A stretch of DNA of 64,000 nucleotides from Vibrio viridaestus (lineage in GTDB: Bacteria > Pseudomonadota > Gammaproteobacteria > Enterobacterales > Vibrionaceae). Made by a program: the position numbers and the translations under genes. The notes beneath the pieces are model-generated. The model had not been told where the DNA came from. It did no database searches and was given only the letters and a program-made list of their open reading frames with translations. Positions 18,977 through 28,062 of this stretch are shown one piece after another. Positions within the stretch are counted from its first letter, which is position 1, and every line of letters begins with the position of its first letter. The stretch spans positions 496,001-560,000 of the forward strand of contig NZ_RJVQ01000003.1 in assembly GCF_003856525.1 (NCBI RefSeq), in the 5' to 3' direction.

Positions 18977-19987
18977 ATGCTCTACCGCTTAGCCAGAAGT
19001 GGCTTTTTCCAACTTGATGCCGAAAAGGCACACGATCTTGCAATACAGAACTTTAAACGATTTACTGGGACTCCTCTGGATCTATTCTATCGTCAGCAAT
19101 TACCTAATAGACCGGTTGAGTGCATGGGCATAACGTTTAAAAATCCGGTCGGCCTAGCAGCTGGTTTGGATAAAAACGGCGAATGTATTGAAGCATTTGG
19201 CGCAATGGGCTTTGGATTTGTTGAGGTAGGGACTGTGACACCGCGTCCACAACCTGGTAACGATAAACCAAGATTATTCAGATTGGTTGATGCAGAAGGG
19301 ATTATTAATCGCATGGGTTTCAATAACCTAGGTGTAGATCATCTCGTAGAAAATGTAAAAAAAGCGAAATATGATGGTGTAATTGGCATCAATATAGGTA
19401 AGAACAAGGATACTCCCATCGAAAAAGGAGTTGACGATTACTTAATTTGTATGGACAAAGTTTATCCTTATGCTGGTTATATTGCCGTAAATATATCTTC
19501 ACCCAATACTCCAGGACTTCGCTCGCTACAATATGGAGAAGCATTGGATGAACTACTTGCTGCTTTAAAAGAGAAGCAGAAAGAACTTCAGATAAAGCAT
19601 GATAAATATGTTCCTCTTGCTCTCAAGATAGCTCCGGACTTAAGTGACGAAGAGCTAGTTCAAATATGTGATTCTCTCAAAACCAATGCTATCGATGGTG
19701 TTATCGCAACGAATACGACTTTAGACCGTTCAGTTGTAGAAGGTATGAAATACGCCAACGAAACGGGTGGATTAAGTGGGCGCCCAGTTCAACTTAAAAG
19801 TACCGAAGTGATCAAGAAGCTTTACGAGCAGCTCGGGGATCAAATACCGATTATCGGTGTTGGTGGTATCGACTCGTTTGTATCAGCGAAAGAAAAACTA
19901 CTCGCAGGAGCTAAACTCGTTCAGGTTTATTCTGGTTTTATTTATCACGGACCTGGTCTAGTTAAAGATATCGTAAAAAATATCTAA
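18977..19987 (+). CDS. pyrD: Dihydroorotate dehydrogenase, quinone-dependent (class 2)
   Basis: 336 residues, the same length as E. coli PyrD. The class 2 N-terminal membrane-association helix pair (about 1-30) is present. FMN-site sequence [11 protein letters not shown] is near residue 60, and the catalytic base S175 lies in [11 protein letters not shown]. The C-terminal phosphate-binding stretch is IIGVGGI near residue 291. It oxidises dihydroorotate to orotate and passes electrons to ubiquinone at the inner membrane (pyrimidine synthesis). The ATG is preceded by GGAGG at good spacing. Confidence 0.97.
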   Translation: MLYRLARSGFFQLDAEKAHDLAIQNFKRFTGTPLDLFYRQQLPNRPVECMGITFKNPVGLAAGLDKNGECIEAFGAMGFGFVEVGTVTPRPQPGNDKPRLFRLVDAEGIINRMGFNNLGVDHLVENVKKAKYDGVIGINIGKNKDTPIEKGVDDYLICMDKVYPYAGYIAVNISSPNTPGLRSLQYGEALDELLAALKEKQKELQIKHDKYVPLALKIAPDLSDEELVQICDSLKTNAIDGVIATNTTLDRSVVEGMKYANETGGLSGRPVQLKSTEVIKKLYEQLGDQIPIIGVGGIDSFVSAKEKLLAGAKLVQVYSGFIYHGPGLVKDIVKNI

Positions 19988-20037
19988 CTTACTCTGCATA
20001 AATGATGGTTTAAGACGTCTATCATATTGATTCTAAG

Positions 20038-20071
20038 AGAGGGAATGACTTTTCATTTCCTCTTTTTTTTT
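20038..20071 (+). terminator. Terminator after pyrD
   Basis: A 10-bp stem AGAGGGAATG / CATTTCCTCT (one G-U pair) with a 6-nt loop, followed by nine T residues. Confidence 0.88.
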
Positions 20072-20167
20072 AAGAAATCGTTTATAGAATGAATGATATT
20101 CGTTGGCAAATTCAGCAACGTCTACGTTAGAACCACTATCAAATAGACAGAGTAGAGAGTTGGAACA

Positions 20168-20710
20168 ATGCTTAAACCAAGTGACAAATGGAGTTGGTAC
20201 TTCTGTGATAAAGAAGGTCACCTGATGCTCGACCTGGGAACTGATATGCTCTTCAGGACTAATTTTGCTGGAAAAGTATTAGTAGACTGCGCTTTCTGTG
20301 ATAACGATTTTACCGTAGATGATGCAGGCGATTACCAAACGTTCTGCGAATCCATTTCTTATTTACCTATTATTGAAGCGCGTAAGGTAGAACTTGTTCT
20401 TAATTGCGTTGCAGCGAAGCGATTCTATAAGCCAGTTCAACCCAAAAGTTGGTTTTTTGATACTCAGGGTATCGACATGCAACCAAAAGAGGGCGAGCTA
20501 ATTTCTTTAAGAAATGGTATGAATGATGGTCATTTTGTTGTGATAGAGGCTGGGGATTCATCCAGTCTGTGTATTTGCGTTGAACAGGATGGGTTTGATT
20601 TGAGTGCTTCGAAGGCACTCAATTTTTCAGATGTTATAAAGGTAATGCACGATCGCATGGCGTTACCCAATATTAGTTTCCAAACTGAGATGTTGTCGAT
20701 GGTTAGCTAG
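20168..20710 (+). CDS. zapC: Cell division protein ZapC
   Basis: 180 residues starting MLKPSDKWSWYF, the characteristic ZapC N terminus. ZapC is a cytoplasmic two-domain protein that bundles FtsZ protofilaments at the division ring. The family lies between pyrD and rlmKL in both enterobacteria and vibrios, as here. A terminator follows about 45 nt after the stop. Confidence 0.93.
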   Translation: MLKPSDKWSWYFCDKEGHLMLDLGTDMLFRTNFAGKVLVDCAFCDNDFTVDDAGDYQTFCESISYLPIIEARKVELVLNCVAAKRFYKPVQPKSWFFDTQGIDMQPKEGELISLRNGMNDGHFVVIEAGDSSSLCICVEQDGFDLSASKALNFSDVIKVMHDRMALPNISFQTEMLSMVS

Positions 20711-20752
20711 CCACCTCTATGGCGGACTAGTTTTTATGTTCCATTAATGTTG

Positions 20753-20778
20753 AATCGGTCTTATGGCCGATTTTTTTT
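20753..20778 (+). terminator. Terminator after zapC
   Basis: AATCGGTC (20753-20760), TTAT loop, GGCCGATT (20765-20772; one G-U pair), then a run of T. Confidence 0.88.
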
Positions 20779-21164
20779 GCCTCAAATAACGCTACTTTTC
20801 GTGAAAATAGCTCTCTCAGGAATGAGATGGGCTCAATTAGTTTAAAAATCCTACATATTTTTCTCCAACAATTTCATCCAATATCAGCTCATGATGCGAT
20901 AAAAATTCCTCTATTAGCCAAAAAATGAAAGTAAATTACGGCTAAAAATGGGTTCTGGTATAGACCAATTATTGGTGTGAATAAATACTCACTAACCTGT
21001 AATTCCTTATTTTTATGTTATCAATTTAATTGATAGTAGGGTTTGGGTATAAATTAGTGTTGTTTGTCGGAATGGATAAACGGACAAGGGAAACTAGAGA
21101 ATTTTTAGCTTAATGAACGTGTCTCAGTTATACTATTGGCCGTTTTGAATTCTAGAAAATTACT
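20779..21164. other. Intergenic region before rlmKL
   Basis: 386 bases of AT-rich DNA between the zapC terminator and rlmKL. It should hold the rlmKL promoter, but I see no convincing -35/-10 pair, operator, repeat or small gene. Confidence 0.5.
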
Positions 21165-23306
21165 ATGCGTCAATATTTAGCAATAACCTCTAATGGTCTT
21201 GAAAATCTCTTAGCAGAAGAGCTTGCTGAGATAGGAGTCATTGATCCAAAACCTGTACAAGCAGGCGTCAGATTTAATGCTGATCTTGCTTTAGCATATC
21301 GTTGTTGTTTATGGAGCAGAATTGCTTCTCGATTTGTACTTGTTCTATCTGAGTTTACTTGTAACGATGATATGGATCTCTATCTGAGCTCTACGTCCGT
21401 TAGTTGGTCATCAATATTCCACGCAACTAAGCGATTTGTGGTTGATTTCAACGGTACTAACCGATCTATTCGAAATAGCCAATATGGCGCAATGAAAGTA
21501 AAAGACGCGGTAGTAGACCATTTTACTAAGCGCAACTTACCAAGGCCGATGATCGATAAAGATCGTCCGGATCTTAGGCTGCACGTTCGTTTGCATAAAG
21601 AACAGGCTCTTCTTGGCGTTGATTTTGTTGGTGGTGGCCTGCATATTCGTGGTTATCGACGTGAGTCTGGTGGTGCACCGCTAAGAGAAACGTTAGCTGC
21701 TGCATTAGTAAGACGCTCCGGGTGGACCGATGAAGCTCTAATCGACCCAATGTGTGGCTCTGGCACGCTCTTAATCGAGGCGTGTCTTAAAGCTGCAAAT
21801 ATGGCGCCTGGTATTCATCGAGTGAAGTGGGGTTTTGAATCGCTTTTAGACTTTGACCGTGATAGCTGGAACGAAATCAAAGCAGAAGCTTCTGTGACTG
21901 GTAAGCGTGGTTTAAAACAGCTCGAAACAAAATTTTTTGGTTATGACCTCGATCCAAGAGTTATCGAAGTTGCTAAGGCTAATGCGCGCAGAGCTGGTGT
22001 TGATTCAGCAATCGAATTTGCTGTGGGTGATGCTGCAAAGTTACAGCGTCCCTCAGGTATTGAGCAGGCCTTCATACTTTCTAATCCACCATATGGTGAG
22101 CGTTTAGGGACAGAGCCAGCACTCATAGCGCTTTACTCAGCTTTTGGTGGTCAACTTAAGCACGCTTTCCCTGGTAGCAAAGTCGCTTTACTCTCAAGTA
22201 ATGATGATTTGTTAAGTTGTTTGCGCATGAGGGCGGATAAACACTTTAAAGTCAGTAATGGTGCATTACAGTGTCACTTTAAACTTTATTCTATTTCTGA
22301 TCGTGAGCGTAGCACTGAGGTCTCAACGGATTCAGGTGGTTCAGAAACATCATCGAATGAAGTTGTGGTCGCACCGGATTTCACAAATCGTCTGAAAAAG
22401 AACTTTGTCAAATTGTCTAAATGGGCTCGAAAGGAAAAATTAGACTGTTATCGTGTTTATGATGCGGACCTTCCTGACTACAATGCAGCAATTGACATTT
22501 ATGGTGAGTTCGTTGTTGTACAAGAGTACGCGGCACCTAAGAATATTGAACCAGAGAAAGCCAAACGACGTTTAACAGACATGTTACGTGCCATTATGCT
22601 TACTCTGGATGTGGATTCTAATAACGTCATACTAAAAGTCCGCGAGAAGCAAAAGGGAAAATCTCAGTATCAAAAGCTAGCCAAACAAGCCGAGCAATTT
22701 ACTGTACATGAGTATGGTGCTGATTTAATCGTCAATCTGCAGGATTATCTTGATACAGGTTTGTTTCTCGACCACAAACTAACTAGACGTATGTTAGGGC
22801 AAATGTCTCGTGGTAAAACGTTCCTCAATCTGTTTTCTTATACTGGCTCCGCAACCGTTCATGCGGCTTTAGGTGGGGCATCGAAGACGACAACTGTGGA
22901 TATGTCTAAAACGTATCTTGATTGGGCCAAGCAAAATATGCAGTTGAACGGAATGTCTGGCTCTGAACATACATTTATTCAAGCTGATTGTTTACAGTGG
23001 CTCGAAAGTTCAAATGATCAGTTTGATCTGATATTTATTGATCCGCCGACATTTTCAAATTCAAAGCGTATGGACAAAACGTTTGATGTCCAGCGAGATC
23101 ATGTGGATGTATTCAAGCACTTAGAAAGACTTTTAGCTCCAAATGGTGTTATTGTTTTTTCTAACAATAAGCGTCACTTCAAGATGGATGAAAAAGGGCT
23201 AGAGGCGCTTGGATTGGAAGCGCAAAATATCTCATCCAAAACATTGCCGCTTGATTTTGCGCGTAATAAACAAATTCACAATTGCTGGTTAGTTAATCGC
23301 AAATAG
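21165..23306 (+). CDS. rlmL: Bifunctional 23S rRNA methyltransferase RlmKL
   Basis: 713 residues: a THUMP RNA-binding domain (about 45-155), the RlmL Rossmann methyltransferase with [13 protein letters not shown] and the N2-guanine motif [10 protein letters not shown] (about 307-316), then the C-terminal RlmK methyltransferase with [13 protein letters not shown] and [10 protein letters not shown]. RlmL makes m2G2445 and RlmK makes m7G2069 in 23S rRNA. The fused form is typical of gammaproteobacteria. Confidence 0.96.
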   Translation: MRQYLAITSNGLENLLAEELAEIGVIDPKPVQAGVRFNADLALAYRCCLWSRIASRFVLVLSEFTCNDDMDLYLSSTSVSWSSIFHATKRFVVDFNGTNRSIRNSQYGAMKVKDAVVDHFTKRNLPRPMIDKDRPDLRLHVRLHKEQALLGVDFVGGGLHIRGYRRESGGAPLRETLAAALVRRSGWTDEALIDPMCGSGTLLIEACLKAANMAPGIHRVKWGFESLLDFDRDSWNEIKAEASVTGKRGLKQLETKFFGYDLDPRVIEVAKANARRAGVDSAIEFAVGDAAKLQRPSGIEQAFILSNPPYGERLGTEPALIALYSAFGGQLKHAFPGSKVALLSSNDDLLSCLRMRADKHFKVSNGALQCHFKLYSISDRERSTEVSTDSGGSETSSNEVVVAPDFTNRLKKNFVKLSKWARKEKLDCYRVYDADLPDYNAAIDIYGEFVVVQEYAAPKNIEPEKAKRRLTDMLRAIMLTLDVDSNNVILKVREKQKGKSQYQKLAKQAEQFTVHEYGADLIVNLQDYLDTGLFLDHKLTRRMLGQMSRGKTFLNLFSYTGSATVHAALGGASKTTTVDMSKTYLDWAKQNMQLNGMSGSEHTFIQADCLQWLESSNDQFDLIFIDPPTFSNSKRMDKTFDVQRDHVDVFKHLERLLAPNGVIVFSNNKRHFKMDEKGLEALGLEAQNISSKTLPLDFARNKQIHNCWLVNRK

Positions 23307-23326
23307 TAACAATATAATTTGATCGT

Positions 23327-23352
23327 CAAGGGGCCATAAGTATGGCCCCTTG
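23327..23352. terminator. Hairpin between rlmKL and uup
   Basis: CAAGGGGCCA (23327-23336) and TGGCCCCTTG (23343-23352) form a perfect 10-bp stem with a 6-nt loop. There is no T tract after it, so it may be a weak terminator or an mRNA-stabilising structure. Confidence 0.55.
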
Positions 23353-23380
23353 CTTCATATAAACGAATGGTTATTGGTAT

Positions 23381-25303
23381 ATGGCTTTAATTAATATTCA
23401 TAATGGACTTTTAGCTTTTGGTGATCACCCACTACTCGATAATGCCGATTTTACTCTAGAAGATAATGAAAGAGTCTGTTTGGTAGGGCGTAATGGTGCG
23501 GGTAAGTCAACTTTAATGAAAATACTCGCAGGAGAAGTCTTGCTAGACGATGGTAAGATGATTGTTACGCAGGACGTGACAGTGTCTCGTTTGGAACAAG
23601 ATCCACCGAGAAACGAGTCAGGCACAGTATTTGATTATGTTGCAGAAGGACTAGCTGAAGCTGGTGACTTACTGAAAAGGTATCAAGAACAGCTCATAAA
23701 AGTTGAAAAGGACCCATCAGAAGCACATATCAACCAGCTAGCGAAAATCCAAGAGCAGTTAGATCATGCAGGCGCATGGCGATTTGAAGATAGAATTGCC
23801 AACGTAATGTCTTCGTTGAATCTTAATGGTGAGACGTTACTAACGGATCTTTCTGGAGGATGGCAACGAAAAGCGGCATTGGCGAGAGCATTGGTTTGTG
23901 ATCCGGATGTCTTGTTACTCGATGAGCCTACCAACCACCTTGATGTAACGACAATTGAATGGCTAGAGTCGTTCCTAAAAGATTTTAAAGGCTCTATTAT
24001 CTTTATTTCTCATGACCGAGCATTCATCAAGTCCATGGCTACACGTATTGTGGACCTCGACAGAGGTAAGCTATCGTCTTTCCCTGGTGACTATGAAGGT
24101 TATCTGACGGGCAAAGAAGAACTTATTCGTGTAGAAGAACTGCAGAATGCAGAATTTGACAAAAAATTAGCACAAGAAGAAGTGTGGATCCGTCAGGGCA
24201 TTAAAGCGCGCCGAACTCGCAACGAGGGAAGAGTACGTGCGCTCAAGAAACTCAGGGAAGAACGAGGTGAGCGCCGAGAAGTTCAAGGTAAGGCCGTTAT
24301 TCAAGTTGATGATGCCGTTCGCTCAGGAAAAATCGTCTTTGAAGCTGAAAGTATCAATTATGAGATAGATGGAAGGTCGATCATTAGCGATTTTAGCTTT
24401 ACTATCCAACGCGGTGATCGAATTGCGTTAATTGGTCCTAACGGTTGTGGTAAGAGTACGCTTCTAAAATTGATGCTGGGTGAATTGCAGCCGACATCTG
24501 GAAAGCTACATTGCGGTACCAAGCTTGAAGTTGCATATTTTGACCAATATCGAGAGATATTAGACCCCGAAAAGTCTGTGATTGATAACTTAGCGGATGG
24601 TAAGCAAGAAGTCATGGTTCAAGGCAGACAACGTCACGCCTTAAGTTACCTTCAAGACTTCCTGTTTGCGCCTAAGCGTGCTCGTACGCCGGTCAAAGCG
24701 TTATCTGGTGGAGAAAAAAACCGTTTACTATTAGCGAGAATTTTTCTCAAACCAAACAATTTGTTGGTGCTTGATGAACCAACTAACGATCTTGATATTG
24801 AAACATTGGAACTTTTAGAAGATTTGCTTGCCAATTATCAGGGCACATTACTTTTAGTGAGTCACGATCGTCAATTTGTTGATAATACGGTAATGACAAG
24901 TTGGATTTTTGAAGGCAACGGACACATTGAAGAGTTTGTTGGTGGTTATCACGATGCTCAGCAGCAGCGTATGCAAGCAAAAGCGGTACGTGAAAGCCAA
25001 AGGCCAGTATCAAAACCCGTCAATAATGTTGCTCCAACAGTGGTTCAGCCGAAGAAAGTGAAAGCAGCGAAAAAACTTTCTTACAAATTGCAAAAAGAGT
25101 TGGAAGATCTTCCAGCTAAATTAGAGCAGCTTGAAGCGAAAGTTGAAGAGCTTCAGGTTGTGGTAAATGACGCGAGCTTTTTCTCGCAGAGTGTGGATAT
25201 CACACAACCCATTTTAGATGATTTATCCCAGGCTGAGGCTGACCTAGAAGCTGCATTCGAGCGCTGGGAAGAATTAGAAGCATTACAACAGGACAGTGAA
25301 TAA
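23381..25303 (+). CDS. uup: ABC-F ATPase Uup
   Basis: 640 residues with two ATPase domains and no membrane segments. The first has Walker A GRNGAGKST (36-44), LSGGWQRK and LLLDEPTNHLD. The second has GPNGCGKST, LSGGEKNR and LVLDEPTNDLD. A linker rich in charged residues (about 240-310) and a C-terminal coiled coil (about 565-640) are diagnostic of Uup rather than EttA. Uup acts on ribosomes and DNA-linked processes and lowers precise transposon excision. A matS-like site with one mismatch lies at 23576. The next gene starts 6 nt after the stop. Confidence 0.95.
   Translation: MALINIHNGLLAFGDHPLLDNADFTLEDNERVCLVGRNGAGKSTLMKILAGEVLLDDGKMIVTQDVTVSRLEQDPPRNESGTVFDYVAEGLAEAGDLLKRYQEQLIKVEKDPSEAHINQLAKIQEQLDHAGAWRFEDRIANVMSSLNLNGETLLTDLSGGWQRKAALARALVCDPDVLLLDEPTNHLDVTTIEWLESFLKDFKGSIIFISHDRAFIKSMATRIVDLDRGKLSSFPGDYEGYLTGKEELIRVEELQNAEFDKKLAQEEVWIRQGIKARRTRNEGRVRALKKLREERGERREVQGKAVIQVDDAVRSGKIVFEAESINYEIDGRSIISDFSFTIQRGDRIALIGPNGCGKSTLLKLMLGELQPTSGKLHCGTKLEVAYFDQYREILDPEKSVIDNLADGKQEVMVQGRQRHALSYLQDFLFAPKRARTPVKALSGGEKNRLLLARIFLKPNNLLVLDEPTNDLDIETLELLEDLLANYQGTLLLVSHDRQFVDNTVMTSWIFEGNGHIEEFVGGYHDAQQQRMQAKAVRESQRPVSKPVNNVAPTVVQPKKVKAAKKLSYKLQKELEDLPAKLEQLEAKVEELQVVVNDASFFSQSVDITQPILDDLSQAEADLEAAFERWEELEALQQDSE
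23576..23588. other. matS-like site, one mismatch
   Basis: GTGACAGTGTCTC in uup differs from the matS consensus only at the fourth base of the second arm (T for A). Possible weak MatP site. Confidence 0.35.
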
Positions 25304-25309
25304 TTAATA

Positions 25310-26998
25310 ATGACTAGACATCCGATTAAATTGACGACGTTAGCTTTTTCCATTCTGGCGTCTTTTCAGGCTAGTGCAGCACTTTACCGCGTAGTAGAGG
25401 TGACTCCTCCAAGTGGTATTACCTATGGAAGTGAATACAAAAGCTCGTTTGGTATTGCTGTAGAGCCAGAAACGGGAAGCACAAGTTGCTTTTCTACGAG
25501 TTGTTCGGCATCTGATTACCCGCTGTCTGGTGAAACACGTTATCAGAAAACCATGGCAGGACAGCCGATCGATGGATATGACCTAAAAGAAGAAGTTCCA
25601 TTCGGTTTAGATAATGAGTTCTCTTATATCGATAGCGAATCAGAGTTTCAGAGCTTTTGTTCGACATATATTGGCTACAATACTTGTGACAGCTGGGGTG
25701 AAGCCCGTTGGAATGAGAAGGAGCGCGAGGATAGCGGTGAACTGACTTCTTATGCGTTTACTCAAGATAGCGGCGCAACAACGTCATCGTTTGCGGTTGC
25801 TTCTACATCGGCATCTACCGGTACAAACAGTGTGGTAACAAGCAGTGACTCTTCCGGTGATGCTGTTGGTTTCTCATTAACTACGGGTGATGGAAGCGTA
25901 GATCGTTCAGCGATTACACCAACGGCTACCGTGAGTGGTGAAACAAAAGTGAGAATTTGGAAAGACGATCCATCCTCTGGCGTAAAAGCGGGAAGTATCA
26001 CTACGAGTTATTCGAGTTACTATACGTCCCAAGCTGCATTGTGGGAGAACTCGTCTTCTACACCTTTTACCATAGGCTGGACTAGTACTGGTACTGGTAC
26101 TGATTCAACGAGAAACAGTCGTTATGCTCAGGGGAGTATCAGAGACTTTTACGTTGACACTAGTGAGAATATGATTTATGCCGTTGGTTATAATAGCTAT
26201 GGCAACTATAACTATATGAGTGCCACTCTATTTAAAATTGACATCAGTGATAGTAGTGATTGGGAATTAGATTCGACATCTTTGATTTCGGGTGCTGAAG
26301 TGACCAGTTCAAGTAGCAGTTATTCTAATACCCGCCTTACTGCAATCAATGCAAATAAAATCGCTGTTGGTGAAGCAAAATTAGATAATGGTCATGCACT
26401 AAATGGTGCTTACGCAAATAAACTTTTTGTTACAGATTTAACTGCATCTAGTCCATCAGCAACATTCTTCTCGCAGGGAACAGGTAATATTGGTTTCAAC
26501 GGAGCTGGCGGTCATGTTAATGCTATCAACGATGATAATGATATCGTCGGACAGATAGACACTGAAACGGCACGTGAAGTCGATGGTAAACCTCGTCGTA
26601 AACGTGGTTTTATCTACCCATATAATGATTCTACTAACTCTAGCCGATTTGGAAGCCAAGCATGGCTATTGGATGACCTAACGAACGGCGGTAGCTATAG
26701 CTCTTCTAATAACGCGTATAGAATCCTGAGCGGTAATGATATTAACGATGCCGGCGTTATCGCCGCTACTGCGATAAAATGTAGTGGTGGTTACAGCGCG
26801 ACAACTCACGATGCGACATGTAGCGGAACTGAGAAAACAGTTGCGGTTAAATTGATTCCGATCTCAGGAGCAACATCGTCAGATATTTCAGAACGTGGAT
26901 ATGAAACCTCATCGGTCTCACGCTCTGGTGGCGGTAGCTTTGGTATTTTGGGTGTATTTTCACTCTTCGGTTTAGCTTGGTTCCGTCGTAAAAAGTGA
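25310..26998 (+). CDS. DUF3466 family exported protein with GlyGly-CTERM sorting tail
   Basis: 562 residues. A signal peptide (about 1-23, ending SFQASA) is followed by a Ser/Thr/Gly-rich body of DUF3466 type. The C terminus has the tripartite GlyGly-CTERM signal: SGGGSFG, a hydrophobic helix and the basic tail WFRRKK. In vibrios and shewanellae this signal is cleaved by rhombosortase, and the products are delivered to the cell surface, often through type II secretion. The start is only 6 nt after uup with no clear ribosome site, so translation may be coupled. The body's role is unknown. Confidence 0.85.
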   Translation: MTRHPIKLTTLAFSILASFQASAALYRVVEVTPPSGITYGSEYKSSFGIAVEPETGSTSCFSTSCSASDYPLSGETRYQKTMAGQPIDGYDLKEEVPFGLDNEFSYIDSESEFQSFCSTYIGYNTCDSWGEARWNEKEREDSGELTSYAFTQDSGATTSSFAVASTSASTGTNSVVTSSDSSGDAVGFSLTTGDGSVDRSAITPTATVSGETKVRIWKDDPSSGVKAGSITTSYSSYYTSQAALWENSSSTPFTIGWTSTGTGTDSTRNSRYAQGSIRDFYVDTSENMIYAVGYNSYGNYNYMSATLFKIDISDSSDWELDSTSLISGAEVTSSSSSYSNTRLTAINANKIAVGEAKLDNGHALNGAYANKLFVTDLTASSPSATFFSQGTGNIGFNGAGGHVNAINDDNDIVGQIDTETAREVDGKPRRKRGFIYPYNDSTNSSRFGSQAWLLDDLTNGGSYSSSNNAYRILSGNDINDAGVIAATAIKCSGGYSATTHDATCSGTEKTVAVKLIPISGATSSDISERGYETSSVSRSGGGSFGILGVFSLFGLAWFRRKK

Positions 26999-27019
26999 AT
27001 TTTTGTAAATAGTGGGGAC

Positions 27020-27038
27020 GTGTCACATAACGTGACAC
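27020..27038. repeat. Inverted repeat after the DUF3466 gene
   Basis: GTGTCAC (27020-27026) and GTGACAC (27032-27038) separated by ATAAC. Stem without T tract. It could be an mRNA 3' hairpin or an operator in the rmf upstream region. Confidence 0.45.
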
Positions 27039-27155
27039 ACCCTAAATTCGTGCTTGAGTCTGATGCTTTAATGAGCGATTCTTATTCTTGTGGTCATAAA
27101 AAAGCCACACAACTGTCATAGTTGAAATGAATCACCAATGTATGAGGACTTAATT

Positions 27156-27329
27156 ATGAAGAGACAAAAGCGTGATCGCCTGGAAAGAGCTCAGTCTCAG
27201 GGATACAAAGCTGGCTTGAATGGTCGTTCAAGCGATGAGTGTCCATATCAGCAAATGGATGCTCGGTCCTATTGGATGGGAGGCTGGCGAGATGCTAGAG
27301 AAGACAAAAATATGGGTCTCTACAAATAA
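27156..27329 (+). CDS. rmf: Ribosome modulation factor RMF
   Basis: 57 residues from the ATG at 27156, which follows GAGGAC by 6 nt. An upstream in-frame ATG at 27138 is rejected because the family always begins MKRQKRDRLERA. Conserved features are GYKAGLNGRS, the CPYQ pair and WMGGWRDAR. RMF binds the 30S platform in stationary phase and drives formation of inactive 100S ribosome dimers. Its neighbour fabA is conserved from E. coli. A short palindrome (CAACT-GTCAT-AGTTG, 27110-27124) lies in the leader. Confidence 0.96.
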   Translation: MKRQKRDRLERAQSQGYKAGLNGRSSDECPYQQMDARSYWMGGWRDAREDKNMGLYK

Positions 27330-27370
27330 ATAGCTGCGCTTAACTCTCCACATACGAAAATGAAAAGGAT

Positions 27371-27395
27371 AGCCCCATAGAAATGGGGCTTTTTA
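27371..27395 (+). terminator. Terminator after rmf
   Basis: AGCCCCAT (27371-27378), AGAA loop, ATGGGGCT (27383-27390) and a T run. Confidence 0.92.
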
Positions 27396-27430
27396 ATTTG
27401 CTCTTAGTGCACTATAACTAAATATCTAAG

Positions 27431-27462
27431 CAAAAATATAACGGTGAAAACACCGCTATATT
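27431..27462 (-). terminator. Terminator after fabA
   Basis: Read on the minus strand, ATATAGCGGTG and CACCGTTATAT (one G-U pair) form an 11-bp stem (27437-27447 with 27452-27462) followed by TTTTT. Confidence 0.85.
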
Positions 27463-27473
27463 AGAAATCTCGA

Positions 27474-27992
27474 TTAAAACGCTGACGTGTCTTGGAACAG
27501 GCCAACCTTAAGATCTTTTGCTACGTAGATTTCTTTACCATCTACAAATACATGGCCGTCAGCAAGACCCATAACCAATTTACGGTTAACAACTCGCTTC
27601 ATGTGAATTTCATAAGTCACTTTCTTAGCTGTTGGTAGGATTTGTCCAGTGAATTTCACTTCGCCAACACCCAAAGCACGACCTTTACCTTTACCTCCGA
27701 CCCAGCCAAGGAAAAAGCCAACTAATTGCCACATCGCATCTAGGCCAAGACAGCCAGGCATTACTGGGTCACCAGGGAAGTGGCAGTCGAAAAACCATAA
27801 ATCAGGAGTGATATCTAATTCGGCCAAAATCAAACCTTTACCAAAATCGCCTTCATCTTCAGACATTTTAGTGACTCTATCCATCATCAACATGTTTGGC
27901 GCTGGTAGTTGAGGATAGCCTGGTCCAAATAACTCGCCGCGGCTAGAGGCTAGAAGATCTTCACGATTATAAGATTCACGTTTGTTTTGCAT
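27474..27992 (-). CDS. fabA: 3-hydroxydecanoyl-ACP dehydratase/isomerase
   Basis: 172 residues, a hot-dog fold enzyme. The active-site pair is H71 in [13 protein letters not shown] and D85 in GLDAMWQ, matching E. coli H70/D84 (numbered without Met). FabA dehydrates 3-hydroxydecanoyl-ACP and isomerises the trans-2 product to cis-3, which starts unsaturated fatty acid synthesis. Upstream are adjacent FadR-like and FabR-like operators, so control by both acyl-CoA level (FadR activation) and unsaturated thioester level (FabR repression) is expected, as in E. coli. Confidence 0.97.
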   Translation of the reverse strand: MQNKRESYNREDLLASSRGELFGPGYPQLPAPNMLMMDRVTKMSEDEGDFGKGLILAELDITPDLWFFDCHFPGDPVMPGCLGLDAMWQLVGFFLGWVGGKGKGRALGVGEVKFTGQILPTAKKVTYEIHMKRVVNRKLVMGLADGHVFVDGKEIYVAKDLKVGLFQDTSAF

Positions 27993-28028
27993 TATTTAAT
28001 AACTCCAATTTGTAATAGCGAGCATGTT

Positions 28029-28046
28029 AGTGAACACGTGTACGCT
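28029..28046 (-). promoter_or_regulatory. FabR-like operator upstream of fabA
   Basis: On the minus strand the sequence is AGCGTACACGTGTTCACT, an imperfect 18-bp palindrome (half-site AGCGTACA) centred about 45 nt upstream of the fabA start. It resembles the FabR operators of E. coli fabA and fabB as I remember them. Position near the promoter fits repression. Confidence 0.75.
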
Positions 28047-28047
28047 A

Positions 28048-28062
28048 AACAAGTCCGATCAG
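28048..28062 (-). promoter_or_regulatory. FadR-like operator upstream of fabA
   Basis: On the minus strand the sequence is CTGATCGGACTTGTT, which from memory matches the FadR site of the E. coli fabA promoter almost letter for letter. It abuts the FabR site. It also overlaps the stop codon of ycbZ (28059-28061). FadR binding here would activate fabA. Confidence 0.75.

Noticed and set aside
26080-26110. Repeated actggt units in the DUF3466 gene
   Set aside because: Short Thr/Gly codon repetition within a low-complexity Ser/Thr-rich region; too short to be a contingency repeat.
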